The position numbers and the translations under genes are program-made. This document shows positions 1 through 8,775 of a stretch of 42,751 nucleotides of DNA, piece after piece (positions within the stretch are counted from its first letter, which is position 1; each line of letters opens with the position of its first letter). The DNA comes from Clostridia bacterium (lineage in GTDB: Bacteria; Bacillota; Clostridia; Oscillospirales; CAG-272): the NCBI GenBank assembly GCA_017446155.1, contig JAFSRI010000051.1, positions 1-42,751 on the forward strand, given 5' to 3'. Under the pieces are notes generated by a model. The model had not been told where the DNA came from, searched no databases, and saw nothing but the letters and a program-made list of their open reading frames with translations.

Positions 1-4
1 CAAT

Positions 5-34
5 AAAAAAGCAATGCGCAAGCGTTGCTTTTTT
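5..34. terminator. Bidirectional rho-independent terminator
   Basis: A 13-bp stem (5-17 with 22-34, one G-T pair) closed by a GCAA tetraloop is flanked by A6 and T6 runs, so it can terminate transcription on either strand. It most likely ends a gene lying to the left of the window. Confidence 0.8.
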
Positions 35-68
35 GTTTAAAAGCGGGGCGAGAAGAGAGCGGTGCAGA

Positions 69-91
69 GAAACAGTCCGGTGGACTGTTTC
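69..91. repeat. Perfect 10-bp inverted repeat in a structured intergenic stretch
   Basis: Positions 69-78 and 82-91 are perfect inverted repeats (GAAACAGTCC / GGACTGTTTC) around a GGT loop. A smaller hairpin (ACGGC/GCCGT) lies near 107-121. There is no T-run, so this is not a terminator. The surrounding 40-160 is GC-rich, has no credible gene and could be a dispersed intergenic element. Confidence 0.5.
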
Positions 92-273
92 GACCGCGAT
101 GACCGAACGGCGACGAGCCGTGAGAATCGAGGCCCACTTCCGCGAACGACAAAAAAGAAATGAGAAAGCTCAATCAGCCAATAGAAAAATCGACTCAAAA
201 GGTTGATTTTCGCCCGTTTACATGATACAATATTATAAATATCATAAGCATATTAATAACTGCTTTCCGGAGA

Positions 274-606
274 ATGTCAAACGGCAGTCTCTTAAAAACT
301 CTATATGTGGGAAAGGTCAAGCTGCTTATCGAAGAATTATACATGCTAATTCGTGAGAAAAACGGGAATAAAAAGGTTCTGAGCGAACTGACCGTTTTTC
401 TGCACCCGGATGAAATTAAAATTATTACCAAGGACGACGGAATCCTTTTTGATATTTCCGAGGAGGACGTGAACGTCACATCGCTTGTGGCATTTGCTGT
501 CTCCGCTTATATGAAAAGGCTCGGTCAGAACAGGCGGCACCTGACTACCATGAGCTTTAACCGAAGTGCTTTCATTATAAAACCATCGCGAAGTGAAGGG
601 AGATAA
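274..606 (+). CDS. Degenerate HATPase_c (anti-sigma kinase-like) protein, 110 aa
   Basis: The product resembles the C-terminal two thirds of the small GHKL ATP-binding proteins found beside SpoIIE-type phosphatases in Clostridia. An N-box-like helix (EELYMLI, ~20-26) is followed by a strand-rich part with DDGILFD in place of the canonical DxGxG box, and a C-terminal strand resembling their usual LGxNxLxI ending. The domain start and the glycine-rich G2 box are not visible, so ATP binding is doubtful. The frame is open back to 226 but has no earlier ATG; CCGGAG lies 3 nt before the ATG at 274. The PP2C gene starts 8 nt downstream, which fits an anti-sigma kinase/phosphatase pair. It could be a decayed gene still being translated. 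Confidence 0.5.
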   Translation: MSNGSLLKTLYVGKVKLLIEELYMLIREKNGNKKVLSELTVFLHPDEIKIITKDDGILFDISEEDVNVTSLVAFAVSAYMKRLGQNRRHLTTMSFNRSAFIIKPSRSEGR

Positions 607-614
607 GTAGGCAG

Positions 615-2123
615 ATGATCAAGAAACTGAAAGCGAATGCGGCGATATTCGGATTGATTTTTACTATCGCGTTAGCCGTATTTATCATTGCTCTCAGCGT
701 CCCGTTCTTTGCGGACGCGAGACTAAAGGATTATCTTTTCGACGCCGGCGTGGATTCGGTTGGCGCGCTTTTCTGCGCGGCGCTGTTTTTCGGATGCATG
801 AAGCAAAACGGCAACGGGATCGACTTTTTAAGAGGTCTGATCGTCTTGGTCAGCGCCTGCTTTGCGATTAATGAAGCAATATACTATACAGCGGGAGTGC
901 CGGAACGGAGCACAATCTGCTTCGTCCTTTGTCTGGTCTCGAAACTGCTTGATCTTGTGATGATCTTTCTTTTCTACTCCTATGTAAAAGTTACGCTCGG
1001 TTTCGGGGGAAAGCTTGCAAGGCTGGCGGAAAAAATCATTCCAATTTTGATGGCGCTGGAAACGCTCGTCCTGCTATCCAACATTTTCTATCCTACCACG
1101 TTCTACTTGGATGATGCAGGAATGTTCCGAACGTCATCAGTCTCTTTTTTGGAGGATATTTTTCTTGCCGTAACCTCCGTTCTTACGGCGATTCTGATCA
1201 TTCTGAGTCACAACCCGCGCAATCAGAAAGCGGCGGCGCTGACTTTCATCCTGTTTCCGCTGATAGAATATACGCTGATGAGGGGGCAGTTCGGCAACGC
1301 CGCTCAGTACGGCATGGTGCTGATGTCGCTTATCATCATGTACTGCGTCATATTCATTGACAAGAGCAAAACGTTGGCGTCCACACAGACTGATCTGCGC
1401 ATCGCGTCAAAAATTCAGGCGGACGCTCTGCCGTCGGTAACGCCTGAATTTGAAGGTTTTCCGGAGCTCATCCTGCGTGGCAGTATGAACACCGCCAAGG
1501 AAGTGGGCGGAGATTTTTACGACTATTTTCCAATCGACGAAAACCGCATCTGTTTTTTGATCGCCGACGTGTCAGGAAAAGGGACGCCTGCCGCGCTCTT
1601 TATGATGACGGCGAAGACTATGATAAAGGACTATGCTTTGACAAAAGGCACCACGTCTGAGATCTTTACAGCCGTAAACGCGCGGCTTTGTGAAAACAAC
1701 GACGAGGGAATGTTCGCCACTGCGTGGATAGGCATCCTCGACGTCCGAACGATGACGCTTCAATTTACCAACGCCGGACACAACTATCCGGTATTGCAGC
1801 GCAAGGGTCAGGCGTGCGAACTGATTGAAAAGGTACACGGGCTGTTCCTTGCCGGAATGGAATTCACGAGGTATAAGCAAGGTGAGATCACGCTTGAGCC
1901 GGGCGACCGCCTGCTTCTGTACACTGACGGCGTCACGGAAGCACACAACCGGGAGAAAGCGCTCTATGGCATCGACCGACTGGAAAAAATATTGGAGAAC
2001 ACCAAGGACGCGCCGGGAGAAAAGGTACTTGAAAGCATCCTTGCCGACATTAACGCTTTCGCCGATGGTGCTCCGCAGTTTGACGATATCACAATGGTCG
2101 TTCTGACCATTAAAGAACAGTAG
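615..2123 (+). CDS. Membrane-anchored SpoIIE/RsbU-type PP2C serine phosphatase
   Basis: Predicted to dephosphorylate an anti-anti-sigma (STAS) protein in a partner-switching pathway. Residues ~10-250 hold about seven to eight hydrophobic segments, making an integral-membrane sensor region. Residues ~255-500 form the PP2C-SpoIIE domain, with metal-binding acidic residues at GGD300, ADVSGKG (D318), TDG (D438) and FDDIT (D490/D491). GGGAG precedes the ATG by about 10 nt. It follows the HATPase remnant, and a broken and an intact STAS gene lie downstream, so the expected kinase/phosphatase/antagonist set is represented. The signal sensed by the membrane part is unknown. The family call is secure; the pathway output is inferred. 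Confidence 0.88.
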   Translation: MIKKLKANAAIFGLIFTIALAVFIIALSVPFFADARLKDYLFDAGVDSVGALFCAALFFGCMKQNGNGIDFLRGLIVLVSACFAINEAIYYTAGVPERSTICFVLCLVSKLLDLVMIFLFYSYVKVTLGFGGKLARLAEKIIPILMALETLVLLSNIFYPTTFYLDDAGMFRTSSVSFLEDIFLAVTSVLTAILIILSHNPRNQKAAALTFILFPLIEYTLMRGQFGNAAQYGMVLMSLIIMYCVIFIDKSKTLASTQTDLRIASKIQADALPSVTPEFEGFPELILRGSMNTAKEVGGDFYDYFPIDENRICFLIADVSGKGTPAALFMMTAKTMIKDYALTKGTTSEIFTAVNARLCENNDEGMFATAWIGILDVRTMTLQFTNAGHNYPVLQRKGQACELIEKVHGLFLAGMEFTRYKQGEITLEPGDRLLLYTDGVTEAHNREKALYGIDRLEKILENTKDAPGEKVLESILADINAFADGAPQFDDITMVVLTIKEQ

Positions 2124-2131
2124 ACATAAAA

Positions 2132-2436
2132 ATGACGCTGACAAAAGAAAAAAAGAAAATGAACTTACCGTTCGCCCGGAAGGTGAACTAAACACGCTGA
2201 CCGCGCCTGAGCTGTCCGCCTTTCTTGACAGAGAGCTTGATGACGTTCAAAGCTTGAAGCCCGATTCCGACATCCTGCTTTCAGGTGAGGAGCGGTCAAT
2301 CGGCGTCGGGATCGTCACAGAGCGGGATTCCGGAAAACTGTTTGACAGTACGGTTCAGAGCTTTTATTATAGAAGGACAAAGCAGTTTGACAAGCAACGG
2401 ATTGACGGAATTACAGAAAGAAAAGACATATCTTGA
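2132..2436 (+). pseudogene. Broken anti-anti-sigma (STAS) gene
   Basis: An ATG at 2132 opens a short frame (MTLTKEK) that hits TAA at 2189. One frame over, 2155-2250 encodes NELTVRPEGELNTLTAPEL, closely matching the start of the intact STAS protein encoded at 4165 (ITVALDGELNTQTAPEL). Joining the two needs a one-base change in the A7 run at 2148-2154. After about 35 residues the STAS similarity stops before the phospho-serine loop, and the frame continues as unrecognisable sequence to TGA at 2434. I read this as a frameshifted and truncated relic of a duplicated STAS gene. Nothing recognisable lies between 2437 and the FGGY kinase start. Confidence 0.6.
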
Positions 2437-2504
2437 GACAATCGGCTTTAATCGGAATATTATCCGCTTCCGGTGCCGGAAAAAGTTGTTGCGGAGGCTG
2501 AATA

Positions 2505-4097
2505 ATGTATATTATAATTTATGATTTCGGAACAAGCAGTTTAAAGACCTGCCTCTTTAACGTGGGTGAAACGATTACCGTTGCGGCGTCGTCAAACGCC
2601 TCCTACGGGCTTCGCATTCTTGAAAACGGCGGCGCCGAGCAGGACACCGATGAATGGTGGCTGGCGATCTGTCAAACTACAAGGGAACTGTTTACAAAAT
2701 CGACCGTCACTCCCGAAGAGGTGTCCGGAATCGCTTTCTGCTCGCAGATGCAGGGGGTGGTTCTTGTTGACAGTGATGGAAAGGCGCTTCGCCCGGCGAT
2801 GAGCTATATGGACTGTCGTGGTGTGCGCGAATACAGAGACTGCATGGGAAAAGGATTTATCAAGGTCTCCGGTTGTAGCCTTTACAAGCTTATTCGGAAT
2901 CTGCGGGTCAACTACGCCGGATCGACCAGCGTTAAGGACCCGGTTTGGAAATACAAGTGGGTCGAAAACAATGAGCCGGAGATATTCGACAAGGTCGATA
3001 AATGGCTGGATGTTGGCGACTATCTCGTCTCTCGCTGTACGGGAAAAATCATTCGCACAGCCGACTCGGCTTTTGCAACCTTCCTCTACGACACCCGCAA
3101 GGGCAGAGAGGGATGGAACAAGGGATTGCTGAAAATGTACAAGGTAAGGCCCGAACATCTGCCGCCGATCATTGACTGCACAGATTTTGTCGGAGGCTTG
3201 ACCGATGAAGCGGCGCTGGATCTCGGACTGAAAAAGGGCACCCCGGTTTTCGGCGGAGGCGGCGACACGACCTTCGTCAACATCGGCGCGGGATGCGTGA
3301 TGTCCGGCGATACGCATATCTACGTCGGAACGTCCGGTTGGGTATCGACCTGTCTAGACTACCAGACGGTCGATATCAACGCGATGATCACCGGAGTGCT
3401 GTCGGCAAATCACGGTTACTTCAACTATTATGCCGAATTGGAAACGGCGGGAAAGTGCTACGAATGGGTTAAAAATCACCTTGCACTCGACGAAATCAAT
3501 ATTTACCTTGAAAAAACCGAGGTCACGGACGATTTTGAAAGCGAATTCAACAGTCTGTATGACTATATGTCATCCGAGGTCTGCAAAGTGCCTGCGGGCG
3601 CGAACGGAGTAATATTTACCCCGTGGCTCCACGGCAATCGGTGCCCTTTCGAGGACGCAAACGCTGCCGGGATGTTCTTCAACATCAAAATCAACACCGA
3701 AAAACGTGATATGATCCGCGCTGTTCTGGAGGGGATTTGCTATCACTTGCGCTGGTTGCTCGAATGCGAAGCGAAAAAGGTGAAAACGTCCGACGTAATA
3801 CGGTTTGTGGGCGGCGGATCTCTTTCGCCTGTCATCTGCCAGATGCTCGCCGATATCATCGGCAGAAAGATAGAAACGGTTGATAACGCTCAGGAGGTCG
3901 GCGCCATGGGATGTGCGATCGTCGTCGCGGCGGGACTGACCGGCGAGGATGTGAAAGACATATCCCGCCGTCTTGTGAAAGCAAACCATACCTATCTTCC
4001 CGATTCGGGAAACAAAGAAATATATGAGCGCAACTATAAGGTGTTCAAAAATCTTTACAAATCCAACGCCGCAAACTTCAAACAATTGAATGATTGA
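2505..4097 (+). CDS. FGGY-family carbohydrate kinase (XylB-like)
   Basis: A 530-aa ATP-dependent sugar kinase of the FGGY family, cytosolic, probably phosphorylating a pentulose or related sugar. The N-terminal phosphate-1 motif is DFGTSS (D7). QDTDEWW (46-52) and SQMQG (80-84) match the XylB pattern of substrate contacts. GGGGD254 is the position of the catalytic base, and GTSGW (275-279) is the ATP-binding loop of the C-terminal domain. GGAGG sits about 8 nt before the ATG. The gene sits inside a partner-switching cluster, which is odd for a metabolic enzyme. The substrate cannot be read from sequence; the protein is somewhat divergent from typical xylulokinases, so I give no gene symbol. 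Confidence 0.85.
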   Translation: MYIIIYDFGTSSLKTCLFNVGETITVAASSNASYGLRILENGGAEQDTDEWWLAICQTTRELFTKSTVTPEEVSGIAFCSQMQGVVLVDSDGKALRPAMSYMDCRGVREYRDCMGKGFIKVSGCSLYKLIRNLRVNYAGSTSVKDPVWKYKWVENNEPEIFDKVDKWLDVGDYLVSRCTGKIIRTADSAFATFLYDTRKGREGWNKGLLKMYKVRPEHLPPIIDCTDFVGGLTDEAALDLGLKKGTPVFGGGGDTTFVNIGAGCVMSGDTHIYVGTSGWVSTCLDYQTVDINAMITGVLSANHGYFNYYAELETAGKCYEWVKNHLALDEINIYLEKTEVTDDFESEFNSLYDYMSSEVCKVPAGANGVIFTPWLHGNRCPFEDANAAGMFFNIKINTEKRDMIRAVLEGICYHLRWLLECEAKKVKTSDVIRFVGGGSLSPVICQMLADIIGRKIETVDNAQEVGAMGCAIVVAAGLTGEDVKDISRRLVKANHTYLPDSGNKEIYERNYKVFKNLYKSNAANFKQLND

Positions 4098-4164
4098 AAT
4101 TTTGCGACAAACGCAACTAATATAAAAATAATCGTTAAAGTCGATATACAGGAGGAACTATAGA

Positions 4165-4470
4165 ATGGCACTGAATTTGACTACAAAAAAAGAAGGCGCT
4201 TCCATCACCGTTGCTTTGGATGGAGAACTCAATACTCAGACCGCGCCGGAACTCAAGGAATTGCTTGAAGAGTGCATCGACAAATCAAACGTTCTGTTTC
4301 TGGATTTTGCGATGTGTGACTTTGTCTCGTCTGCGGGTCTTCGCGTTCTGCTGAATACATTTAAGAGTATGAAGGCGAAAAAAGGAAAAATGACCCTGCT
4401 GAACGTCGGCCCCGGCTTCGGTGAGGTGCTGAACATCACAGGACTTGACGCCGTTTTCAATGCTAAGTGA
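4165..4470 (+). CDS. STAS-domain anti-sigma factor antagonist
   Basis: A 101-aa single STAS domain. When unphosphorylated, such proteins bind an anti-sigma kinase and release its partner. The conserved core FVSSAGLRVLL is present; by alignment with SpoIIAA (D-S-S-G-L), Ser56 corresponds to the phosphorylated serine. A strong AGGAGG lies 8 nt before the ATG. The PP2C phosphatase at 615-2123 is its plausible phosphatase. The upstream HATPase looks too degraded to be its kinase, so the kinase may be elsewhere. It is separated from the phosphatase by the FGGY kinase gene. Confidence 0.88.
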   Translation: MALNLTTKKEGASITVALDGELNTQTAPELKELLEECIDKSNVLFLDFAMCDFVSSAGLRVLLNTFKSMKAKKGKMTLLNVGPGFGEVLNITGLDAVFNAK

Positions 4471-4500
4471 GAGACGCTTTTCTGAAGGGTGTAAAAGCTT

Positions 4501-5127
4501 ATGAACGTATATGATTTTGACGGTACGATCTATTATCCGGATTGTGCGATCAGTTTTGCGCTTTGGTGCATGAAACGGCATCCATCTTTGTGGTTTACGT
4601 TCTTTCCGAAGGTAATCAAAAGCATGATCGGACACAAGCTCGGCAAGGTGCCCCGCTATGTAATGGAGCGAACGTTTTTCAGCTTTCTCTGCAAGGTAGA
4701 CGACTTCGACAAACAGATTGAAAAATTCTGGGACAAACATGAGAAGCGCGTTTCCTCTTGGTATCTCGCGCAGAAAAGACCTGACGATCTTATCATCAGC
4801 GCCTCTCCGAAGTGCATTATCGAGCCGATTGCAAAACGGCTCGGCGTGAACTGTATGGCGTCCGACTATGACCGTGAGGTCGGCGCGTTTGTCGATAACC
4901 TGATGTACGCGCGTGAAAAAGCGGCGTATATCTTCGACCAGGGCTTTCCGGAAATCGAGAATTTTTATTCGGATTCTTTGGCAGATACTCCGATGGCGCT
5001 TTGCGCGGAAAAGGCACACCTGATAACCGACAAGGCGCAAAAGGTGAACGATTGGCCGAAGCTTGACGTTGAAACGCTCAAGAAAGTGCATAAAAAAATC
5101 GATTCCGGCTGGTCGGTTCACCTATAA
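4501..5127 (+). CDS. HAD-IB family phosphatase
   Basis: A 208-aa haloacid-dehalogenase-superfamily hydrolase. Motif I is DFDGT at residues 5-9 (nucleophile D5, acid/base D7), motif II is IISASP, and motif IV is SDSLADTPM with the acidic Mg-binding residues. A helical cap lies between motifs I and II, as in the SerB/PgpC-like HAD-IB group. Substrate unknown; a phosphorylated small molecule or a lipid phosphate is possible. It starts 30 nt after the STAS gene and is probably co-transcribed with it. Several Trp/Phe-rich helices around 19-50 suggest membrane contact. Confidence 0.8.
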   Translation: MNVYDFDGTIYYPDCAISFALWCMKRHPSLWFTFFPKVIKSMIGHKLGKVPRYVMERTFFSFLCKVDDFDKQIEKFWDKHEKRVSSWYLAQKRPDDLIISASPKCIIEPIAKRLGVNCMASDYDREVGAFVDNLMYAREKAAYIFDQGFPEIENFYSDSLADTPMALCAEKAHLITDKAQKVNDWPKLDVETLKKVHKKIDSGWSVHL

Positions 5128-5367
5128 TCAGTCTGTGAGATTGGAAATTTTATCGATATGTGATGCGACAGTAAACATTTACGCACGCGCTTGCCGATTC
5201 ATATATAAAAACAATCATGAAATACAGTACCCGCTTTTTACTCGGAAGAGGGGGCGATTATCGTAATTGCAGAACAGCTTTCGGTGTGCATATGTATTTT
5301 TTGCCATTTAAAAAACCTATTTATACAAGTGTTTACAAAGCGTTTTTAATGTTTTTCGTAAAAAATA

Positions 5368-5397
5368 TTGACATTAACATATAAAAAGTGCTATAAT
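5368..5397 (+). promoter_or_regulatory. Sigma-A promoter of the lipoprotein gene
   Basis: TTGACA (5368-5373) and TATAAT (5392-5397) are 18 bp apart, in an AT-rich 299-nt gap. GGAGG (5416-5420) is 6 nt before the ATG. The rest of the gap (5128-5360) shows no gene or clear terminator. Confidence 0.85.
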
Positions 5398-5426
5398 AAT
5401 AACAATCATAAACTTGGAGGTAAATT

Positions 5427-6047
5427 ATGAAAAAAATTATTGCTTTTGCAATTTGCGTAATTATGGTATTCACACTCGCGTCTTGCACAGTTACGTTCAA
5501 CAAACCGAAGGGCGAGCTTGATCTCGACTCCATCAAAACGATAGGCGACCTTGAAAAACTTGATCTTGACGGTCAGACGTGGTCTTACAGCGAAACGAAA
5601 TATGTAAACGTATTTGAATATGGCGACAAATCATATCGTGCTTTTGCTGATCTCACAAAAGAGATTTACGATGAGCTTGACTCGATCGACATTCTCGACG
5701 ACGACGCAGATGAGCGCAGAGCAAAAGTTCTTGAAAACGTAGAAATCAATTCAATCGAAGATATGGCAAAATATGTCATGTCAGACGATGAACTTTCAAA
5801 GTATGTCGGCAAGACAGGCAAAGAACTCCTTGACGAAGGCTTTGAAACAGAAGGATTCAGCTTCTTCATCGATCAATACGTTTATATGACAAAGGGTCTT
5901 TGCACCTACGACGTATATTTCGATACTAAAATCGAATACGATCCCGACGACGAAGAATTCGACATCGACCAAGAAATAGAGAATCTCAAAGTTAAAAAGA
6001 TCGTTTTTGAAAGAATTTCAGGCAGAGCGACTGACATTGAGGACTAA
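5427..6047 (+). CDS. Putative acidic lipoprotein
   Basis: A 206-aa secreted lipoprotein of unknown function. Residues 1-20 form a lipoprotein signal peptide: KK, a hydrophobic core, then the lipobox LASC with Cys20 as the lipidated residue. The mature part is highly acidic (runs of D/E near 84-92 and 177-190) with no recognised domain. It has its own promoter and terminator, so it is a monocistronic unit. The acidity suggests an extracytoplasmic cation-binding or surface role, but this is a guess. Confidence 0.8.
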   Translation: MKKIIAFAICVIMVFTLASCTVTFNKPKGELDLDSIKTIGDLEKLDLDGQTWSYSETKYVNVFEYGDKSYRAFADLTKEIYDELDSIDILDDDADERRAKVLENVEINSIEDMAKYVMSDDELSKYVGKTGKELLDEGFETEGFSFFIDQYVYMTKGLCTYDVYFDTKIEYDPDDEEFDIDQEIENLKVKKIVFERISGRATDIED

Positions 6048-6100
6048 AAGACAATAATCTTTTTAACAAGTTTTTTCCCGATAAAAAAACTATAAAACAT

Positions 6101-6131
6101 GAAAAAGCAGCCTTTGGTTGCTTTTTCTTTT
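6101..6131 (+). terminator. Rho-independent terminator of the lipoprotein gene
   Basis: A 12-bp stem (6101-6112 with 6116-6127) with a TTT loop is followed by a T-run from 6128. It lies about 50 nt after the lipoprotein stop. Confidence 0.85.
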
Positions 6132-6277
6132 TTTGCAAAAAGCATTATTTATAATGCGGCGTTGCTTTTAATGTTTCTTTCGGCTCGACAGATTAAAAAA
6201 CGGACATTTTATACTGTCAATTTGTCCACACGGGCAGTCAGGGTATTGTGCAAACCGCACAAACAAATAAAAATTCA

Positions 6278-6306
6278 TTGACAATCAATAATGTATAATG
6301 TATAAT
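6278..6306 (+). promoter_or_regulatory. Sigma-A promoter of the symporter operon
   Basis: TTGACA (6278-6283) and TATAAT (6301-6306) are 17 bp apart. A second TATAAT at 6294-6299 is too close to the -35 box. The rest of the 6132-6277 gap contains no convincing gene. Confidence 0.85.
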
Positions 6307-6360
6307 ATTTTTATCATATTTTGAATATGAAAAATATTTGAAAAAAGGAACTTGGATCAT

Positions 6361-7797
6361 ATGCAAAAGAAACCGATTACAAATAAAGTTCTGTGGATAT
6401 TCGCCATAGGCCAATTCGGTTGGAGCTTGCTTTCCGGTATAGTTTCAACGTGGCTTGTACATCTTTACACAGGCGTTGCGACGAACGAAGGGGATACGAA
6501 CGGGTTGTTCGCCCAATTTATCACGCAAAACCCGATACTTGCGTCCCTCACGCTTTTCGGGCTTATTACCGCTGTGGGGCGTATCTTCGATGCCGTGACA
6601 GACCCGCTTATCGCAAGCTGGTCAGACAAAGCCAACTTCAAGGGTGGCCGCCGCATACCGTTTATGAGAGCGATAGCTATTCCGTTCGCTCTCACAACCG
6701 TAGCTGTGTTCGTCCTTCCGCAGTTCTCGTCTGTAATACTCAACGACGTTGTCATCTTCGTGCTCCTCATGCTCTTCTATCTGTTCATGACAATCTACTG
6801 CACACCGTATAACGCCCTTATTGCTGAGCTCGGCGACACACAGAAGAACAGAATAAACGTTTCAACGTATATTTCATTTACATACATCGCGGGCTTCTCG
6901 CTCTCGACGCTCATCCCCTCGCTTGCGGGACCGCTCCAAGGCATCGCCGGAAGTCAGGAAAACGCTATTCGTATCGCCATCGGCATTATGGCGCTTATCG
7001 CCTGCATTGCCATGATGATACCCGCTTTTTTGATAAAAGAAAGAGAATATATCGATTCAAAACCCGTAAAAACTCCCGCGTTCAGTTCGCTTATCAAAAC
7101 GTTCAAGAACGGTCAGTTCCGCCGCTTTGTTTATTCCGACGTTATCTATTTCTTTGCGGTAACGCTCTTCCAAACGGGACTTGCAGACTTTGAAACGAAA
7201 CTTATGGGTATTCCGTCGTCAAATACTTTCACACTCACCGTTATTATGACGGTCGTAAGCCTTGTGCTTTATCCCGTTGTAAACGGTCTTGCCCGCAAGA
7301 TAGGCAAGAAGAAGATAATCATAACAGGCTTCTTTACTTACTCGCTTGTGTTCCTTATCACCGCTCTCTGCGGTCAGGGCTTTGTTTGGGGCGTTATCAT
7401 CGCCGTCAGCGCAGGAATTCCGATGGCTATCCTCGGAATCCTTCCGCAGGCGTGCGTTGCCGACGTTTCCGAACTCAACACCCTTGAAACAGGCGAGGAC
7501 AGAAGCGGAATGTTCTTTGCGGCCCGCACGTTCGCAATGAAGATGGGGCAGGCGCTCTCTATGCTTATCTACACGTCCGTCACCGTTGCCGCGATAAACG
7601 ACCTCGGCGAATCTGTTGTCAGCGATTCTCAATATCGCACGGTGGCATATATAGCCACGGCGACATGCCTTATAGGCGCCGTATTGTTCTTCTTCTACAA
7701 TGAAAAGGGCATTCTCGGCAAAATAAACGCTCTTCGCGCTCAAAAATCCGAATCGGATGAAAGCACGGAAACAACTGAAACGACCGAGAACGCTTGA
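6361..7797 (+). CDS. GPH-family (MelB-like) sugar:cation symporter
   Basis: An integral-membrane transporter of the glycoside-pentoside-hexuronide:cation symporter family, with about 12 hydrophobic segments and the family pattern FDAVTDPLIASWSD around residues 80-95 (MelB-type cation-site helix and following loop), then a basic GGRR loop. It likely imports an oligosaccharide or glycoside with Na+ or H+. AAAAGGAA ends at 6350, 10 nt before the ATG at 6361. A TTG three codons upstream (6352) would sit directly on that ribosome site, so I chose the ATG. The C-terminal tail is rich in Ser/Thr/Glu. It is followed after 16 nt by a hydrolase gene, with which it shares a promoter and terminator. Confidence 0.88.
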   Translation: MQKKPITNKVLWIFAIGQFGWSLLSGIVSTWLVHLYTGVATNEGDTNGLFAQFITQNPILASLTLFGLITAVGRIFDAVTDPLIASWSDKANFKGGRRIPFMRAIAIPFALTTVAVFVLPQFSSVILNDVVIFVLLMLFYLFMTIYCTPYNALIAELGDTQKNRINVSTYISFTYIAGFSLSTLIPSLAGPLQGIAGSQENAIRIAIGIMALIACIAMMIPAFLIKEREYIDSKPVKTPAFSSLIKTFKNGQFRRFVYSDVIYFFAVTLFQTGLADFETKLMGIPSSNTFTLTVIMTVVSLVLYPVVNGLARKIGKKKIIITGFFTYSLVFLITALCGQGFVWGVIIAVSAGIPMAILGILPQACVADVSELNTLETGEDRSGMFFAARTFAMKMGQALSMLIYTSVTVAAINDLGESVVSDSQYRTVAYIATATCLIGAVLFFFYNEKGILGKINALRAQKSESDESTETTETTENA

Positions 7798-7813
7798 CGG
7801 CGGAGTTTGAAAA

Positions 7814-8764
7814 ATGGAAAAATTCATTTGTGAAGCAAATTATTTGCAGGATATGCAAAACGTTGCTCTGCCTTATATAACAGAGCGCAGAACAGATGAG
7901 CAGGTTTCGTCGTTTGACTCAAACCCTATACATATCGCGTCATTTAAGGCGGACGAGCCTCACGGAACGGTGGTAGTAGTTCACGGATACACCGAGTCGA
8001 TCGAGAAATATCATGAAGTAATATATTATTTGCTTGTTTCCGGTTATAACGTTATCATTTACGAACAGCGCGGTCACGGAACGTCGTATCGCGCGGTAGA
8101 GGATAAAACTCTTACCCACATAGACAGCTTTGACGAATATGTGCTCGATTTGGAAACAGTCGTAAAACACGCAAAAGAGGGAAGCGAGCTTCCGACATAT
8201 CTGCTTGCGCACTCGATGGGCGGGGCAGTCGCGGCGCTTTATCTTGAAAAGCACCCCGACGATTTTGCAAAAGCGGTTCTGCTTTCGCCAATGATAGCGC
8301 CCTCGACCAACGGTGTGCCTGCGGGAATTACAAAACTCATTGCTCGTGCGGCTATCCTTTTCGGCAAGAGCAAAAAGCGTGTGTTCGTAATGCAGCCGTA
8401 TCCCGGCAAAGAACACTTCGAGGATTCATGCGCCTCATCTCAGGCGAGATTTGACTATTACGAGGCGATAAAATCGACGCATGAGGATTTTCAGAACTAT
8501 TCCGCGTCTTACAGATGGTTGCTTGAATCGCTCAAAGTCACAAAGAAAATTCTGAAAAAGGGTGAAGTTGAGAAAATCACCTCGCCCGTTCTTATGGTTC
8601 AGGCGACAGACGACACAACCGTACTTCTCGTTCCGCAAAACGAGTTTGCAAAACGTTTGCCGAACGGCAAAGTGATTTATGCGCTTTGCAAACACGAAAC
8701 GTTCCGCGCGCACGACGAAGTATGGCATAAGCTGCTCGACGATATACTTGAATTTCTTGCATAA
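7814..8764 (+). CDS. Alpha/beta hydrolase (monoacylglycerol lipase / lysophospholipase-like)
   Basis: A 316-aa cytosolic serine hydrolase of the PldB/monoacylglycerol-lipase-like group. The oxyanion strand reads VVVVHGYTE (53-61), the nucleophile elbow AHSMGG places the catalytic Ser at 134, the acid is D266 or D267 (ATDDTTV), and the base is probably His294 (CKHETFR). GGCGGAG precedes the ATG. The coupling to a sugar symporter (16-nt gap) hints that it removes ester groups from imported substrates, but lipid turnover is equally possible. Confidence 0.85.
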   Translation: MEKFICEANYLQDMQNVALPYITERRTDEQVSSFDSNPIHIASFKADEPHGTVVVVHGYTESIEKYHEVIYYLLVSGYNVIIYEQRGHGTSYRAVEDKTLTHIDSFDEYVLDLETVVKHAKEGSELPTYLLAHSMGGAVAALYLEKHPDDFAKAVLLSPMIAPSTNGVPAGITKLIARAAILFGKSKKRVFVMQPYPGKEHFEDSCASSQARFDYYEAIKSTHEDFQNYSASYRWLLESLKVTKKILKKGEVEKITSPVLMVQATDDTTVLLVPQNEFAKRLPNGKVIYALCKHETFRAHDEVWHKLLDDILEFLA

Positions 8765-8775
8765 ACAAAAAAATG

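Noticed and set aside
6099..6281. A 60-codon plus-strand frame after the lipoprotein gene
   Set aside because: Its first codons are the terminator stem and T-run of the lipoprotein gene.
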